Assembly: GCA_023376005.1 (NCBI GenBank)
Contig: CM042138.1
Span: 93,188,692-93,252,691 of the forward strand
Direction: 5' to 3'
From: Doryteuthis pealeii
Lineage: Eukaryota > Mollusca > Cephalopoda > Myopsida > Loliginidae
DNA length: 64,000 nucleotides
Shown: positions 43,048 to 54,871 of the stretch, piece by piece
Layout: every line of letters begins with the position of its first letter
Numbering within the stretch: position 1 is the first letter of the stretch
Notes under the pieces: generated by a model
Databases searched by the model: none
What the model was told of the DNA's origin: nothing
Seen by the model: the letters and a program-made list of their open reading frames with translations, nothing else
Position numbers and translations under genes: made by a program

Positions 43048-43342
43048 TCTATACATATAGAAAGGACAGTTAGTGAGTATGTATGTATGTCCACAGTAAA
43101 CTACGAAAAGAAAACAATTAACGACAAAGTAAATATATATACACATTAAATATCACCAGTTCTTGCTTTTTGTGCAAAAATTATGAAGATTTGATTTATA
43201 TTCGAAGATTGAAATATACATAGAAGTAGCATTGAAATTTTGCTTGAAAATCTCCAGCATCTATCAATCTCAATAATAAACAAATCAATACACTGGCTAT
43301 TTACCCCTTTCTACCTAGGCGACACTGGGTAGCCGCTTCTAG
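43048..43342 (+). mobile_element. Helitron-like element, family Hel-3
   Basis: Begins TCTATACATATAGAAAGGAC after A (43047). Ends with a CTACC/GGTAG hairpin, then CCGCTT and CTAG (43339-43342) before T. 295 bp, no coding. Confidence 0.65.
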
Positions 43343-43545
43343 TTCATTTATAAAAGACAGTTAGTGTGTATGCATGTATAAAAAAAAATTTAAAAAAACA
43401 GGAAATGGTCTTACTCGAATACGAATTGACAGCCAACAAGGTATGTATGTATGTAGGACCGGAGGAAACAATGAAAATAAAGCAATTATTGACATAGTGT
43501 GTATATATACATACATTCACTATCAGTAGATCTTGCTTTTTGAGA
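43343..43545 (+). mobile_element. Second Hel-3 copy, truncated
   Basis: Immediately follows the first Hel-3 and repeats its interior (GACAGTTAGTGTGTATGCATG, later CTTGCTTTTTG). The 3' end is missing. Confidence 0.5.
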
Positions 43546-43554
43546 AAAAGTCAT

Positions 43555-43979
43555 GTGTAGCATGTCCATTTTCTTCCATTTCTTTCTTTATAATAAAAAC
43601 GAAATGGTTCATTATTTAACTGAGGTGACGACATTATGAGAAATGAGAATTGGGTGGATAAGCAACACCAAATAAACAGGATTTAATATTTTTGCATTTC
43701 ATCTTGGACGATTTGGAAGGTCTTAATCAGAGGATGCTGCAAGAATATAACGGTAGGAAGATTAAGGAATTATATATGATATTATATTATCAATAGAAAA
43801 ACAGTTAAAAATGAAAAGATGTAAAGAAAGAAAAAAGAGCGAGAGAGTTAAATCAAGATTATTATACTTTTTTACATATTGAACTATTTAGCAATATCTC
43901 TTAAGTAAACATATCAAACGTTGTAATAATTCAATTATAATACTGGGGTATATCCACAGGTCCTGCTCGTGTTAAATGT
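43555..43979. mobile_element. Hel-2 halves in opposite orientation
   Basis: 43555-43790 is the 5' half on the minus strand. 43795-43979 is the 3' half on the plus strand, ending in the GGGGTATATCCACAGG hairpin region and CTCG for CTAG. In intact copies the two halves are collinear, so an internal inversion or two insertions happened. Confidence 0.55.
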
Positions 43980-44736
43980 CTTTTTGGGTTAAAACAGTTG
44001 AAGATGGTTTATACTCATTCGTTAAGCCTTTTAGAATCATAGCTATAAGCAATCCGTTGGTTTTATTTTCCCCGAATCTTTTAATGTAGTAGCATTTTCT
44101 TGGTTATATCTTCTGAGTTTTTCCGTAACGAAATCAGTTCAGTATATAAGACTATCACTTTTGGCTTCCCACCCTGAAAAAAATGACCAAAAAAATTCTT
44201 TACACTTTTCTTTCGTCATTATATGCGTCTCGAATTATCAAATCTTAACATCCTGTTGAGAATTTTCGAAGTCTAGAGCCCCATTCCTTTAAGAATTTAC
44301 CAAAATTGGCCTTTTCATTTAAGTGTTTATAATTCTCTTACTTTTGGACAGATTGTTATGAAAATTGACAGTATTACCAGAAAGAATATGTTCTTTAATT
44401 TCGGCTAGGAATAATGTTCTGCATTCATGGTTGTTGATTATCCTTGTCTTAATCCTGGTATATTAATTTAAAAAACATAACCTTTTTTTATTTATGAAAA
44501 GATTGTTAGTAGTATACTTATTTATGGACGACTGTGTAACGTATAAATAGCAAGATTGATTTAAAATCTATCACCAAAAGTAAAGCATAAAAAATAGATA
44601 AAACAGTTTAATTCTTTATTGAGGAGTTATGACGTCAATATAGAAGATAAGGAGACGGATTTCTTTCTCCTTTTTATTTTCTGCTAATCAAATTTGACCT
44701 TGGTATTTTCTATATTTGACAAACATAATTCCAAGA

Positions 44737-44739
<3 letters not shown>
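43980..44739. other. Gene-free stretch
   Basis: No recognised feature. Confidence 0.4.
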
Positions 44740-44814
<75 letters not shown>

Positions 44815-44995
44815 GCACAGATATATATACCATGAATATATACACGCAAACATATATACCACACACACATATATACATATATGCGCACAGACATATATAC
44901 CATGAATATATACAGGCAAACATATACATACTAAATATATATATATGTATATACACACATATATACCATATATATATATATACATATACATAGAA
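44740..44995. repeat. Compound (CA)n(TA)n microsatellite
   Basis: (CA)n then (TA)n then an imperfect CATATATACC-type repeat of about 60 bp. The open frames across it come from the repeat. Confidence 0.95.
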
Positions 44996-45035
44996 ATAGC
45001 ATAATCTTTACAGATCATTACCGTCCCTCACAATC

Positions 45036-45404
45036 CTATAACCCACCACGAGAACCTTTCCTCTCATGAGCCGTCAAATGACTCAGCAAATGCGCTGCAG
45101 ATCCACAAAGTTTGATGTAAAAATGACACAGGAAGGACATCCTTTCCGTTGTATCAGATGGATCAGATGATAAAATTTTATGCTTATGCACCACCATATG
45201 TATCTTAAGACCAGAAGCTGACTTACATACTTTTTTACATATTGCACAAGACACATTGTTTGTTCTTGGAGTTTGCATGAATTGTCCCTGAAGATATTTC
45301 CTATGATTGACATATCCAGCCTTAAAAAGCCGATTTCAACCACATTTTTGACATTTCCAATCCTCCATGTTCTCTCCAATATGACAGAAATATCTATATA
45401 CATC
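45036..45404 (-). pseudogene. LINE C-terminal zinc-finger tail
   Basis: Minus strand. The upper part reads CHIGENMEDWKCQKCG, a stop, LFKAGYVNHRKYLQGQF. Then, in one open frame of 80 codons, VSCAICKKVCKSASGLKIHM followed by VVH, and CHFYIKLCGSAAHLLSHLTA followed by HERKGSRGGL and a stop. This gives three C2H2-like fingers (C-x2-C pairs with spaced H), ending in a basic tail. Such a multi-finger tail is known from the C terminus of some non-LTR retrotransposon proteins. No reverse transcriptase lies upstream. A host zinc-finger exon is a less likely alternative. Confidence 0.55.
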
Positions 45405-45561
45405 GAAAACTAGACTCACCAGAGGATCACCTCTGTATTACCTTTACTCCTCGGTAACCACTGACCCATAGTGGTTGTAGCTGTTTGAGTTCTATCTATG
45501 CATCAAATTTGAAAATTATTTGCATTAGATAGGATTACATATGTGTGCAAACTATTATATA

Positions 45562-45671
45562 CTAGCTGGACCTGTGGATATACCACAGTATGATAATTTA
45601 ATTATTACAGTTTTTGATATGTTTACTTAAGAGCTATCGCATATGTGTAAAAAGCATAATTATCTTGATTT

Positions 45672-45746
<75 letters not shown>

Positions 45747-46090
45747 TATTTTCCTTCTTTTCATCTTTAAATTTTGTTCGATTAGAACAGATTAGCGTTA
45801 TCGCTTCCAAGCACTCATCCTTCTATCTATATTTTCACTACTCTCTTTTGTTCTTTTTTCTAATTATATTTTCTGTGTAGCATGTCCTTTTTTCCCCTTA
45901 TAATAAAAACGGAATGGTCCATTATTTAGTTGAGATGACGACCCTCATAAGAAATAAGTATTCGGCGGATAAGCAACACCAGATAATCAATATCTACATT
46001 TTTACATTTCATCCTGGACGATTTGGACAGTCTCAATTTTAACCAGAAGGTATTCTAAGATGTTGTCTAGACGTGTTGTAATTAAGGCGT
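45562..46090 (-). mobile_element. Hel-2 Helitron-like element with (CT)n expansion
   Basis: The minus-strand 3' end is complete: CTGTGG-TATAT-CCACAG hairpin, GTCCAG, CTAG (45565-45562) before T. The 5' end near 46090 is ragged. A (CT)n run at 45675-45739 lies inside. Confidence 0.65.
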
Positions 46091-46509
46091 TCTTAAAAAA
46101 ACATGTGTACCACTATATAGATTAATTACTTGAAACCATATAATTGTGTATAAACACGTGATAATTATGAAATAATAATAGTTACTATACACCATATAAT
46201 TGCGTATAAGATATTAATATCAGAAAAGAATACTTTAAACTTTGTGTGCAAACAAATGATAACAGGCAAATGAAAGTTATTTGTTTTTAATTCAATCGAA
46301 CATTGAAAACATAATTATGAATACAATTAAACATTTAGAAATTAATCAAATATCGGCATTAAGTAACTCATAAGGGGTTGATATGCCATTAAACAAAAAA
46401 GCCAACCACTAAAATTCATTTAAATGTCAGCTGCAAAGATTTTTTAAATACAGTTGCTAAAATGGTGAGTGAGTATTGCATCGCCCTGCATGAAAAGTTG
46501 TAAAATCTA
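46091..46509. other. Gene-free stretch
   Basis: AT-rich, no recognised feature. Confidence 0.4.
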
Positions 46510-47110
46510 TAAATTTGTCTGTCACTACTTTGTCACCTAAGTGAAACTTATTGTTCTTAAGGGGTTACCCATTTTAGAACTGAACTGGTTCATCACTGCT
46601 TTACTCCAATGACCTCGGTGAAACCTTTGGTTCTTCAATAGTCACCAATTTTAGAACTGAATAGGTTCATCGCTGCTTTGTTGACCAGACGGAAACCTAT
46701 TGTCCCTAAGTGGTTATCCATTTTAGAACTGAACAGGTTCATCACTGTTTTGGTGACCAGACGGAAACCTATTGTCGTTAAGTGGTTATCCATTTTAGAA
46801 CTGAACAGGGTCATCACTGCTTTGGTGACCAGACGGAAACCTATTGTCGTTAAGTGGTTATCCATTTTAGAACTGAACAGGGTCATCACTGCTTTGGTGA
46901 CCAGACGGAAACCTATTGTCGTTAAGTGGTTATCCATTTTAGAACTGAACAGGGTCATCACTGCTTTGGTGACCAGACGGAAACCTATTGTCGTTAAGTG
47001 GTTATCCATTTCAGAACTGAACAGGTTCATCACTGCTTTGGTGACCAGACGGAAACCTATTGTCACTAAGTGGTTATCCATTTTAGAACTGAACAGGGTC
47101 ATCGCTGCTT
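46510..47110. repeat. 72-bp satellite, open on both strands
   Basis: Seven to eight units of exactly 72 bp, diverged at the left. Because 72 is a multiple of 3, one frame on each strand stays open (144 codons plus, 155 codons minus), giving a 24-residue peptide repeat such as RRKPIVVKWLSILELN. Units at 46730-47040 are nearly identical. No start context or flanking coding supports a gene. Confidence 0.9.
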
Positions 47111-47611
47111 AACTTCGGTGAAATAAGGACTCCACGCGAAGCAAAAGTTGGTTGGTTGGTTGGTTGGTTGGTTAGATTTTACGGCATCTCAACCTGTGTT
47201 GGGTCATTTTATGCTGAAGACGTTTTGTTTTATTCATTCCTGATGGGTATTTTTTTTCAAAAGGCTGAATTCTATTTTTAAACACATATTTTAGAACTCC
47301 TTTGGTCGCCACACACAGTCAAAAGGTGACCACCATAGCGGGAGGGGCCCTAACCGTCTGTAGAGTTGCAGTCGGTGTGTTTTAAAGCCTAAGCAGACAG
47401 AGTTCTAAAGTAGAAGTAAAACTTCCTATTAATTTCCCTGGAAACTACAAAAAGTACAGTCAGTTAAATAATAAAATTGTTAGTCATCAGCTGCTCAAAT
47501 ATTTTTTATAAACCACCGACTCTGCTTGTTTTGACCACGATGAACAAGTGCCCACTTGTTAAATTTGTTATGTGGTTGCTTCAAAACAAATGTGGCGATG
47601 TTGGAATATTT
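47111..47611. other. Gene-free stretch with (GGTT)n
   Basis: (GGTT)n at 47148-47174. The rest is unrecognised. Confidence 0.45.
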
Positions 47612-48182
47612 TGATTTATAGTTATTTACTAAGCTTTGCTTAGATGTGGCACAAGGCCAGGAGTGTGAGGCGCCCAGTGAGAATCGAACTCACTCCCAAT
47701 GGTTTGCAAATACAGCTTGCTAACCATTACACCACATAAGGTGCCCACTATTTTGATTTATAGTTATTTACTAAGCTTTGCTTAGATGTGGCACAAGGCC
47801 AGGAGTGTGAGGCGCCCAGTGAGAATCGAACTCACTCCCAATGGTTTGCAAATCTAGTTTGCTAACCATTACACCACATAAGGTGCCCACTATTTTGATT
47901 TATAGTTATTTACTAAGCTTTGCTTAGATGTGGCACAAGGCCAGGAGTGTGGGGCACCCAGTGAGAATCGAACTCACTCCCAATGGTTTGCAAATCTAGC
48001 TTGCTAACCATTACACCCACATAAGGTGCCCACTATTTTGATTTATAGTTATTTACTAAGCTTTGCTTAGATGTGGCACAAGGCCAGGAGTGTGGGGCGC
48101 CCAGTGAGAATCGAACTCACTCCCAATGGTTTGCAAATCTAGCTTGCTAACCATTACACCACATAAGGTGCCCACTATTTTG
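47612..48182 (-). repeat. 142-bp satellite built on a tRNA-like sequence
   Basis: Four units, period 142-143 bp (GGCGCCC-like anchor at 47669, 47811, 47953, 48096). On the minus strand each unit holds a tRNA-like stretch: acceptor GGCACCT versus GGGCGCC (one mismatch), A box GTGGTGTAATGGTTAGCA, and T arm GTGAG-TTCGATT-CTCAC, perfect. The anticodon stem does not pair well, so it is a tRNA relic or SINE head and not a working tRNA. Confidence 0.75.
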
Positions 48183-48780
48183 ATTTATAAGGTGTGCTGT
48201 AGCTCACCACTCAAACTTATAGACTCTGCGTGGGCTTGTGTATTAAAGCCAGCCAATCAACATCAAAATAGGGGGAGTGTTAGAATATTTTGATTCATAA
48301 GGTGTGCTGTATCACACCACTTAATCTTATTGACTCTGCGTGGGGGCTTGAATGAAAGCTAGCGAACCGTGTGTTCAAATACATGGTTAGTTAACTATTC
48401 AATAGCTGATCTTGAAAGCCGTTCATTTGCACGTATTCGACAAGGACAAACAGATCTGCAACCAAGAACTCTGCTCAACCAAAGGATTCAACTGAACACT
48501 AAGAGACACCGAGGAACAACCAAAGGATTCTACCCAACACTATGGGACACCGAGGAACAACCAAAGGTTCTTCACTAAAGATCAGCCTCTGCTTAACACA
48601 ATGGATCTCCACTGTAAAGTACTCTCACTTGAAGCTTAAAAATGACCACAAAATCGTAAGAGGCGATAAAGACAGATGTTGCCGATATAAAATCTAGGTA
48701 TTATAATTCGCTATTCAGCAGGAAAGGATCTGCAAGACTAGCTTGCTATTAGACTTGTCGACTAGGTCTTTAGAATACAC
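48183..48780. other. Possible LTR-like fragments, unresolved
   Basis: ATTTTGATT.ATAAGGTGTGCTG occurs twice (48177 and 48288), about 110 bp apart. A 40-bp direct repeat (GACACCGAGGAACAACCAAA) is at 48506 and 48547. I could not define ends. Confidence 0.35.
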
Positions 48781-49200
48781 CGACTGCTCCGCTGCAGATG
48801 GGTAGGACCCCCTCCCGATGGGGACACCTGTTAGCCGTTGGTGGTGACCCGTGATGCTTAAGGTGAAACCCTGATGGTTGAACAGTCCATGACATTCATC
48901 ACTCCACCACTTTGGACCTTAGGCTAGACGGGCGGTCGAAGAGGCCACCTTCGATCAATCGGTTGGTCACGTCAATCCCTAACACCTATATGATTGTCCC
49001 AACCCTATCGCATTATGGCAGACCCTCAACCCTTTTATTATATATGGGCTAGAAGGTGGTGACTGAGTGTCCTATTGTACTGGGTACAGTTATAGGGCTC
49101 TGGGGAATGTGGGGTACCCCTTTATCACCATTGTCCCTACGTTCGCTTTGACCCGGAGTGATAGCACCTGTTAGGGTCCCATCTATGGGTTAATAGAACA
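48781..49200 (+). repeat. Dispersed repeat D, plus copy
   Basis: About 420 bp, homologous in reverse to 59105-59540: CCCATCTATGGGTTAA end, TATATGATTGTCCCAACCCTA, and AGTCCATGACAT blocks are shared. Type unknown. Confidence 0.65.
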
Positions 49201-49329
49201 AAATGAGTTTTTAAAAATGTGTTTCGAAAATGAGCTTTCAAAAAATTGAGTACCAATCAAGAATGAATAAAACCAAAAGTATTCGGCATAAAATGACCCA
49301 ATAAGGGTTGAAGTGCAAAATCCAAACAA

Positions 49330-49980
49330 ACATCAACGATAGGACTCCCCAGTGTGGTTGATAGGTATTTACCCAAAACGTTTGTCACGGGTAGGATTTT
49401 ATACAAGATCAAAAGTATGGGGCATTCAACTAGGATCGAACTCACTATTCAGAAGTAAAGGATCTGTCAGGCTAGTTTGTTGGCTTCTACGTCACAACGG
49501 GACCTCAGTTAGATTGAAAGTTGCTATTTTCCTACCTGTTCGTCAAGGGTAGGAAGTGACACAAGGTCTTAAGTGTGGGTCATCCAGCTAGGACAGAACT
49601 CGCTATTCACTGGTAATGGATAAGCGAGACTAACTTGCTGTCAGTTACATTATGACTGAACGACTAAGGTTAGAAGTAGCTATTTGCCTAACTCACGGGA
49701 ATGATTTGACACAAGTTCTCAAATATGGGGCATTCGAACTCGCTATTCTGTAGTAATAGATCAGAGAGACTAGCTTGTTAACTATTACACCATGCTGTGA
49801 CACCCCAGTTAGATTGGGAATAGGTACCTAACCCATTTACTACTAGTAGGATATGACATAAGGTTGAAAATATGCATCCAGCAAGATATGAACTCTATTC
49901 TGTAGTAATTTATCAGCGAGACTATCTTGCTAACTATCAAGCCACAATGGAACGCTACAAGTAAGATTGGAAGTATGATT
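49330..49980 (-). repeat. Degenerate tandem of tRNA-like units
   Basis: Four diverged units of about 150 bp. Each has, on the minus strand, an A-box-like GTGTAATAGTTAACAAGCTA and a B-box-like GAGTTCGA. The pattern resembles the 142-bp satellite, but the sequence has drifted further. Confidence 0.5.
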
Positions 49981-51110
49981 CTAAATCGTGTCTTTTTTCT
50001 CAGGCAAGTGCGTTTTATCGACTTTTTCAAGAAGTTTCGGCAAGATAGAAATTTGAGATTTTAAAGATTTAGACGTCATTTTCTGAAGCAACTTTTGGCG
50101 CCCACGAGTGGATGTTTATCCATTTTTATGTGATTTTAGAACACAGAGATCACTTCTTTTTAGACATAGAACTTTTTTGTTAGATTTATTATATCAACTA
50201 AGAAATTTTATTTGACAAAAATGTTTAGGTTTTAGAGGATTTTTTTTTTTATTTTACAAAACTTTTTAGAAATTATATGATTGTGCTGGTACAAATGTTT
50301 ATGAAGATATTTTTTTATAATAATGCAATACTACATCTCAAAGAAATTTTGCATCAACACGATTTTATTTGCAACATCCAGGAATAAAATCTCTGAATTT
50401 TTATAATCAAACAAAAACGAAATGTATCATTTTCTTTTATATACTGGGTATAGTTTTTAATTCTCTATCTTTATAGATTAGAGTTGAGAAAAAAATCATT
50501 AATACTTTTTGAATCCGTCAAATTTTGTATATCTTATTTCAGCATGAGCCGGTGATTTCTTCGAAGAGATTGACATTTATGACTGGACCACTTATGTCTA
50601 GAGGCTTACTGTTTAGACATGTAAAAAGAGTTTTTATTGCTTTGTGGAAACTAATATACAATAAGAGAAACAATTCGTGTTCTATCATTTCTTATTTGTT
50701 TTCTTACGAATTAGCTATAAAAATCACTGTCAGGAAACTATTGAAACTTTCCAACAGAAAATTGTATTTGTGAGAAATACTTTTTGTTTGTTATTTTCAA
50801 TCCTTTTCATTTTAAATTTATCAGCAAAATGTTCTTTAACGTTTTTTTTATAACTAAGACAGAAAGGTTTTCGAAGGAATCAACAAAAAAGAAGACATTA
50901 TCTCTTAAGAGCTTTGCTTTCATTGAAACAAACTAAGCTCAAATAATGTATGTTCAAAATATTTACAAAATATAACAATTTGAAAAATAAACAGAAAGGA
51001 AAATAAACAATTGGTCCGTATTATTGGTACTATGTATATAATACTGTAATTATTTGTATATATACTCATATATAACAAGCACTCCTAACTTTGGACAACA
51101 AAATAGAATC
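49981..51110. other. Gene-free stretch
   Basis: AT-rich. An 82-codon frame at 50525-50773 has no domain and is not claimed. Confidence 0.4.
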
Positions 51111-51670
51111 TAGACTGCCTTTTTTTTGGAGAGAAGTGCTGACACAGAGTTGAAATACCCAAAACTAAGACTGCCAATTTATTTTTGGAGGGAGGTGATG
51201 CCATGGTGTTGGAATCACCAGAACAAAGAAACCTTTTTTTTTAAGGGAGTTGAGGCCACGAGGTCGGAATTCTCAGAACCAAGATTTCTTTTCTTTTGGA
51301 GTGAGGTGCGGCAACGGGTTTGGATTCATAAAATCCAAGACTGTCCTTTTTTGGTGGGAGGTGATTCAACGATGTTGGAATCCCCAGAACCAAGGCTGCC
51401 TTTTCTTTTTTTTCGGGGGGGGTGATGCTACAGCATTGAAGTTCCCAAAATGAAGACTACCCTTTTCTTTTTGGAGTGTGGTGTTGTGATGTGGTTGGTA
51501 TCCTAGAAAACCAAGACCGCTCTTTTTCTTTTTAGAGAGAGGTGCTGACACATGATTAGAATCTCCAGAAACAAAACTGCCTTTCTTTTTTGGGGGGGGG
51601 GGCAGAGTTAGAATGTAAGGCCGTCCTTTTTTTTCTTTTGGGGGCATGTGCTTCACTTTGACATGAATAC
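51111..51670. repeat. ~60-bp degenerate satellite
   Basis: About nine units of near 60 bp, each with a T-run, GGAGGGAGGTG-like and GGAATCCCCAGAA-like segments. Frames across it are products of the repeat. Confidence 0.85.
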
Positions 51671-52074
51671 AACAGAAAGAGATGAATAGATACCATATTT
51701 TTATCTCATTTAACATTTGTTCAACTATTATCGGTTAATACTGACTAGAAATAAGAATCTATATAGCTTACATTATGTCTCAAAACACAAAATTCATAAT
51801 GCTTAAGGATGGAATCCTGGTGGATGGGCAGTCCATGACATGCAACACTCCACTTAGACCAAACGTGTTCGGCATAAAATTAACCAATGGGTTAACATGC
51901 TGTAAAACCCAACCAACAACACAATTTATACGTTTATTTCCTAGTTGACTAACATGATATTACAGGGTGACCCAGTTTAAACAGCTTTTCTTTGCGAGTA
52001 AATGGCATATCAACCTCTGTGGGCCACTTAATGAAAATTATACCTGAAAATAAAAATGAAAATAAAAAGAAACA
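51671..52074. other. Dispersed-repeat fragments
   Basis: 51800-51870 resembles repeat D, and 51940-51990 resembles an end of the MITE at 26191-26526 (CCTAGTTGACTAACATG, CAGGGTGACCCAG). Confidence 0.5.
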
Positions 52075-52375
52075 TGAAACATTATTTATTCTCGATGGTA
52101 ATACGCTATAAGGTTTCTGTTAATGCAACCTTCATCAGGACATATATACGACCAGCATTTCTCATATTCCGCAAATTTTCTACTACCCCTACACAAGATT
52201 CGACCACGTGTCCTGATGAAGATTGCATAGCGTCGACATTACCATCAAGAATAAATAATTCACCTTTTGGAACACTTTATGTTTTCTATTTTTCTACATA
52301 CTGTCGGATTTATTTCACCATTTTACTCCCATAAAACATTAAGCATAACAATTTTAGTTGTTTCTACACATCCTG
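52075..52375. mobile_element. PLE-type ends in inverted orientation
   Basis: 52080-52140 (minus) and 52200-52260 (plus) both carry GTCCTGATGAAG and ATTACCATC.AGAATAAATAA. The right part continues to CATACTGTCGGATTTATTTC (52300) and CATTTTACTCCCATA (52317-52332), a terminal module also at 53850, 55370 and 57000. Hammerhead cores are incomplete. Confidence 0.55.
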
Positions 52376-52415
52376 TTAAAATTCGAGACCATTTAGATGA
52401 GAATTGGCCAAGTTA

Positions 52416-52820
52416 TCTATACATATATAAAGGGCAGTTGTGTGTATATGTATGTCCAGAGGAAACTTCGAAAATAAAATAATTAACGACAAAGTAAATA
52501 TATATACACATTAAATATCACCAGAGCTTGATTTTTGAGCAAAAATAATAGAGATTTGATTTATATTCGTGAAGATAATTAATAAATAGAATTTAAATAA
52601 CAGCAAGTCTTTTTTTTTTTCATTTGATATTTTAGATAGTAGACATTAACATTTCTTTTCAGAGTAGCTGGATCAATGCAAGGTCTATTTTTTACATAGG
52701 GATTTAAATAGGGTATCCCACGAGGATTCAACTCGTGATTCAGTATTAATGGATCTGCGGGACTAAATTTTAAACAATCCCTCTCTACCCAAGCGACGCC
52801 GCGTAGCCGCTGCTTGTTAG
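52416..52820 (+). mobile_element. Hel-3 Helitron-like element
   Basis: Begins TCTATACATATATAAAGGGC after A. The 3' region has CTACCC..GCGTAG and ends TTAG (52817-52820, from CTAG) before T. The interior matches 43048-43342 in part. Confidence 0.6.
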
Positions 52821-52942
52821 TTTACAAAAGGATATCAACGTATTTTCTAAAACACGCTGTACATTACAAATGATATAAATTCTTTTAAAACACACTGCAT
52901 TTTTTTATTTTTTTATATAAAGTAATATTTGGTTTATATACA

Positions 52943-53598
52943 TCTTATTATAATGGAGATTGTGTGTTTTTCTGTCTGTAACCGAAACTATATTCCTACT
53001 CAAGTCACAATTCTCTTAGTTATTGACATCTCATTCTCCATGATTATTATTTTTATCTAAACCTCACTTATTAATAAAATTGTCTTACATTATTAATACT
53101 GTTAACTATGTCTACATACTGACAACATGCAATTATATTTATATATACAACAAAATAGCGGTTTACAGTGTGAACGGGAAGGCTGATTTGCATATTAATA
53201 TTAAAAAATCGAATTTGATAAATATGTGCTTAGTATTATTGATTTCTAACTGCTTGGTTTTATTTTAATGAATATAAGCAAAAATCTCTTCAATGAATCT
53301 TAAATGAAATCCATTAACAAGATAAAATAACTGTCATTTTATTATTTACTTCCTCTTATAACTAAATACTTAAATTAGAAAAAATATCAATGAAAGACGA
53401 GAGTGATGGAAGAGTAAGTTTCAGTTGTTCCATTTTTTATTATGCTCCCTCTATTTCAAATCTTTTATTATACTCCCTCTGTTTCCAATCTTTTTATCTG
53501 TATTCTTATTTAGTTTCATTAGCCTTTCTAATTTAATACAATATTTTATTACATTAAAGCTTAAATACTTGCACCCGGAGGGTGCATATATTTGCTAG
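52943..53598 (+). mobile_element. Hel-1 Helitron-like element, both ends intact
   Basis: TCTTATTATAATGGAGATT after A at 52943. The 3' hairpin TGCACCC-GGA-GGGTGCA is followed by CTAG at 53595-53598 before T. 656 bp. It is the plus-strand counterpart of 32398-33014. Confidence 0.75.
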
Positions 53599-53633
53599 TA
53601 TATATAAAAGTTAAATTTGATTCAAATCTATAA

Positions 53634-53639
<6 letters not shown>

Positions 53640-53721
<82 letters not shown>

Positions 53722-53881
53722 ATGCGTGCGTATGAGTGGGAGTGTTGAAAAATATAGAAAAACACGAAGTTTTTCAAATGATGAATATTTATTCTTGGTA
53801 ATAATGTTGACACTCATCCCTTGTAACACCTTGGATTTTTCTATATACCGACGGATAACTTCCGCAATTTTACTCCCATAT

Positions 53882-53932
<51 letters not shown>
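53640..53932. repeat. (TA)n(TG)n microsatellites around a PLE-type end
   Basis: (TA)n(TG)n at 53640-53720, and (TA)n at 53879-53932. Between them lies the PLE terminal module (ATACCGACGGATAAC, TTTTACTCCCATATA). Confidence 0.8.
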
Positions 53933-53937
<5 letters not shown>

Positions 53938-54581
53938 AACATCAAATGTGAATTTTATCCAAATTTTCTTAATTAAAATTTTTCTTGGGATATTTTATTG
54001 CCTTCATTTCATTCTTTGTATATCTAAAATATTAATTTCCTGTGGAGGTCGTTTTGATTTAAATATTTTTGCGATACAGTAAATAAAAATGTCAAGAATG
54101 AATAGTTTTATTTTTGAATATAACTTGAATGTAAACCAACCTCATTGTCACGCACTGCCTTGGAAATCTATTTTAAATGTTTAATAAATATCACACTATA
54201 AAAACGCGAGGTTGATTAGAAATTATTAAAGTTTGCTTTTTTTTTAGATTTTATTTTTAACTCAAAATGAAATACCGTATAAATTTGCAGTTCTAATTTA
54301 AACAAAAACATTCAGAATAGATCCGAATGAAAAAAAAAAAACTTAATGAAATGTTTTGTTAAAGATATAATTTCAATATTTGTTTCTCTATTCAAATTTT
54401 GAGTTTCGATCACAATGTCGATGTGAAATCGACATCATACAGACGAAACAAAGCTGGGAGAATCTTAACAAAAACCTGATAAATTCTTCATTTTGCCTTC
54501 AAGATATTTGCATTCAAAGCCAAAAGAAAATTACGGCGCTTCTTTTAATCAAAATAATAAAAACGTTTTCTTGGCATTCCA

Positions 54582-54583
<2 letters not shown>
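53933..54583. other. Gene-free stretch
   Basis: No recognised feature. Confidence 0.4.
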
Positions 54584-54671
<88 letters not shown>

Positions 54672-54686
54672 CTATCTCTCTCTCTA

Positions 54687-54762
<76 letters not shown>
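54584..54762. repeat. (CT)n(CTAT)n(TA)n(TG)n microsatellite
   Basis: Continuous compound repeat. The 149-codon frame over it is a product of the repeat. Confidence 0.95.
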
Positions 54763-54765
<3 letters not shown>

Positions 54766-54784
54766 AGAACAATCACAGATGTTA

Positions 54785-54860
54785 CAATGGATAGTTGTAG
54801 TATCGATGTTCGAACATTTTGGTTTATAAAGAAACCTTCTTCAGGACAATATGAAATTAC
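54785..54860 (-). ncRNA. Degenerate hammerhead at a PLE end
   Basis: Minus strand: GTC, CTGAAGA, stem II GGTTT/AAACC, then AAAA where GAAA is needed, stem III palindrome ATGTTCGAACAT, C. Loss of G12 makes activity unlikely. Confidence 0.45.
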
Positions 54861-54871
54861 TCTAGGTGAAA

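Noticed and set aside
45036..45278. A host zinc-finger gene exon
   Set aside because: The finger pattern and basic stop-proximal tail fit a LINE C-terminal tail better, and the frame is broken upstream; kept as a pseudogene with moderate confidence.
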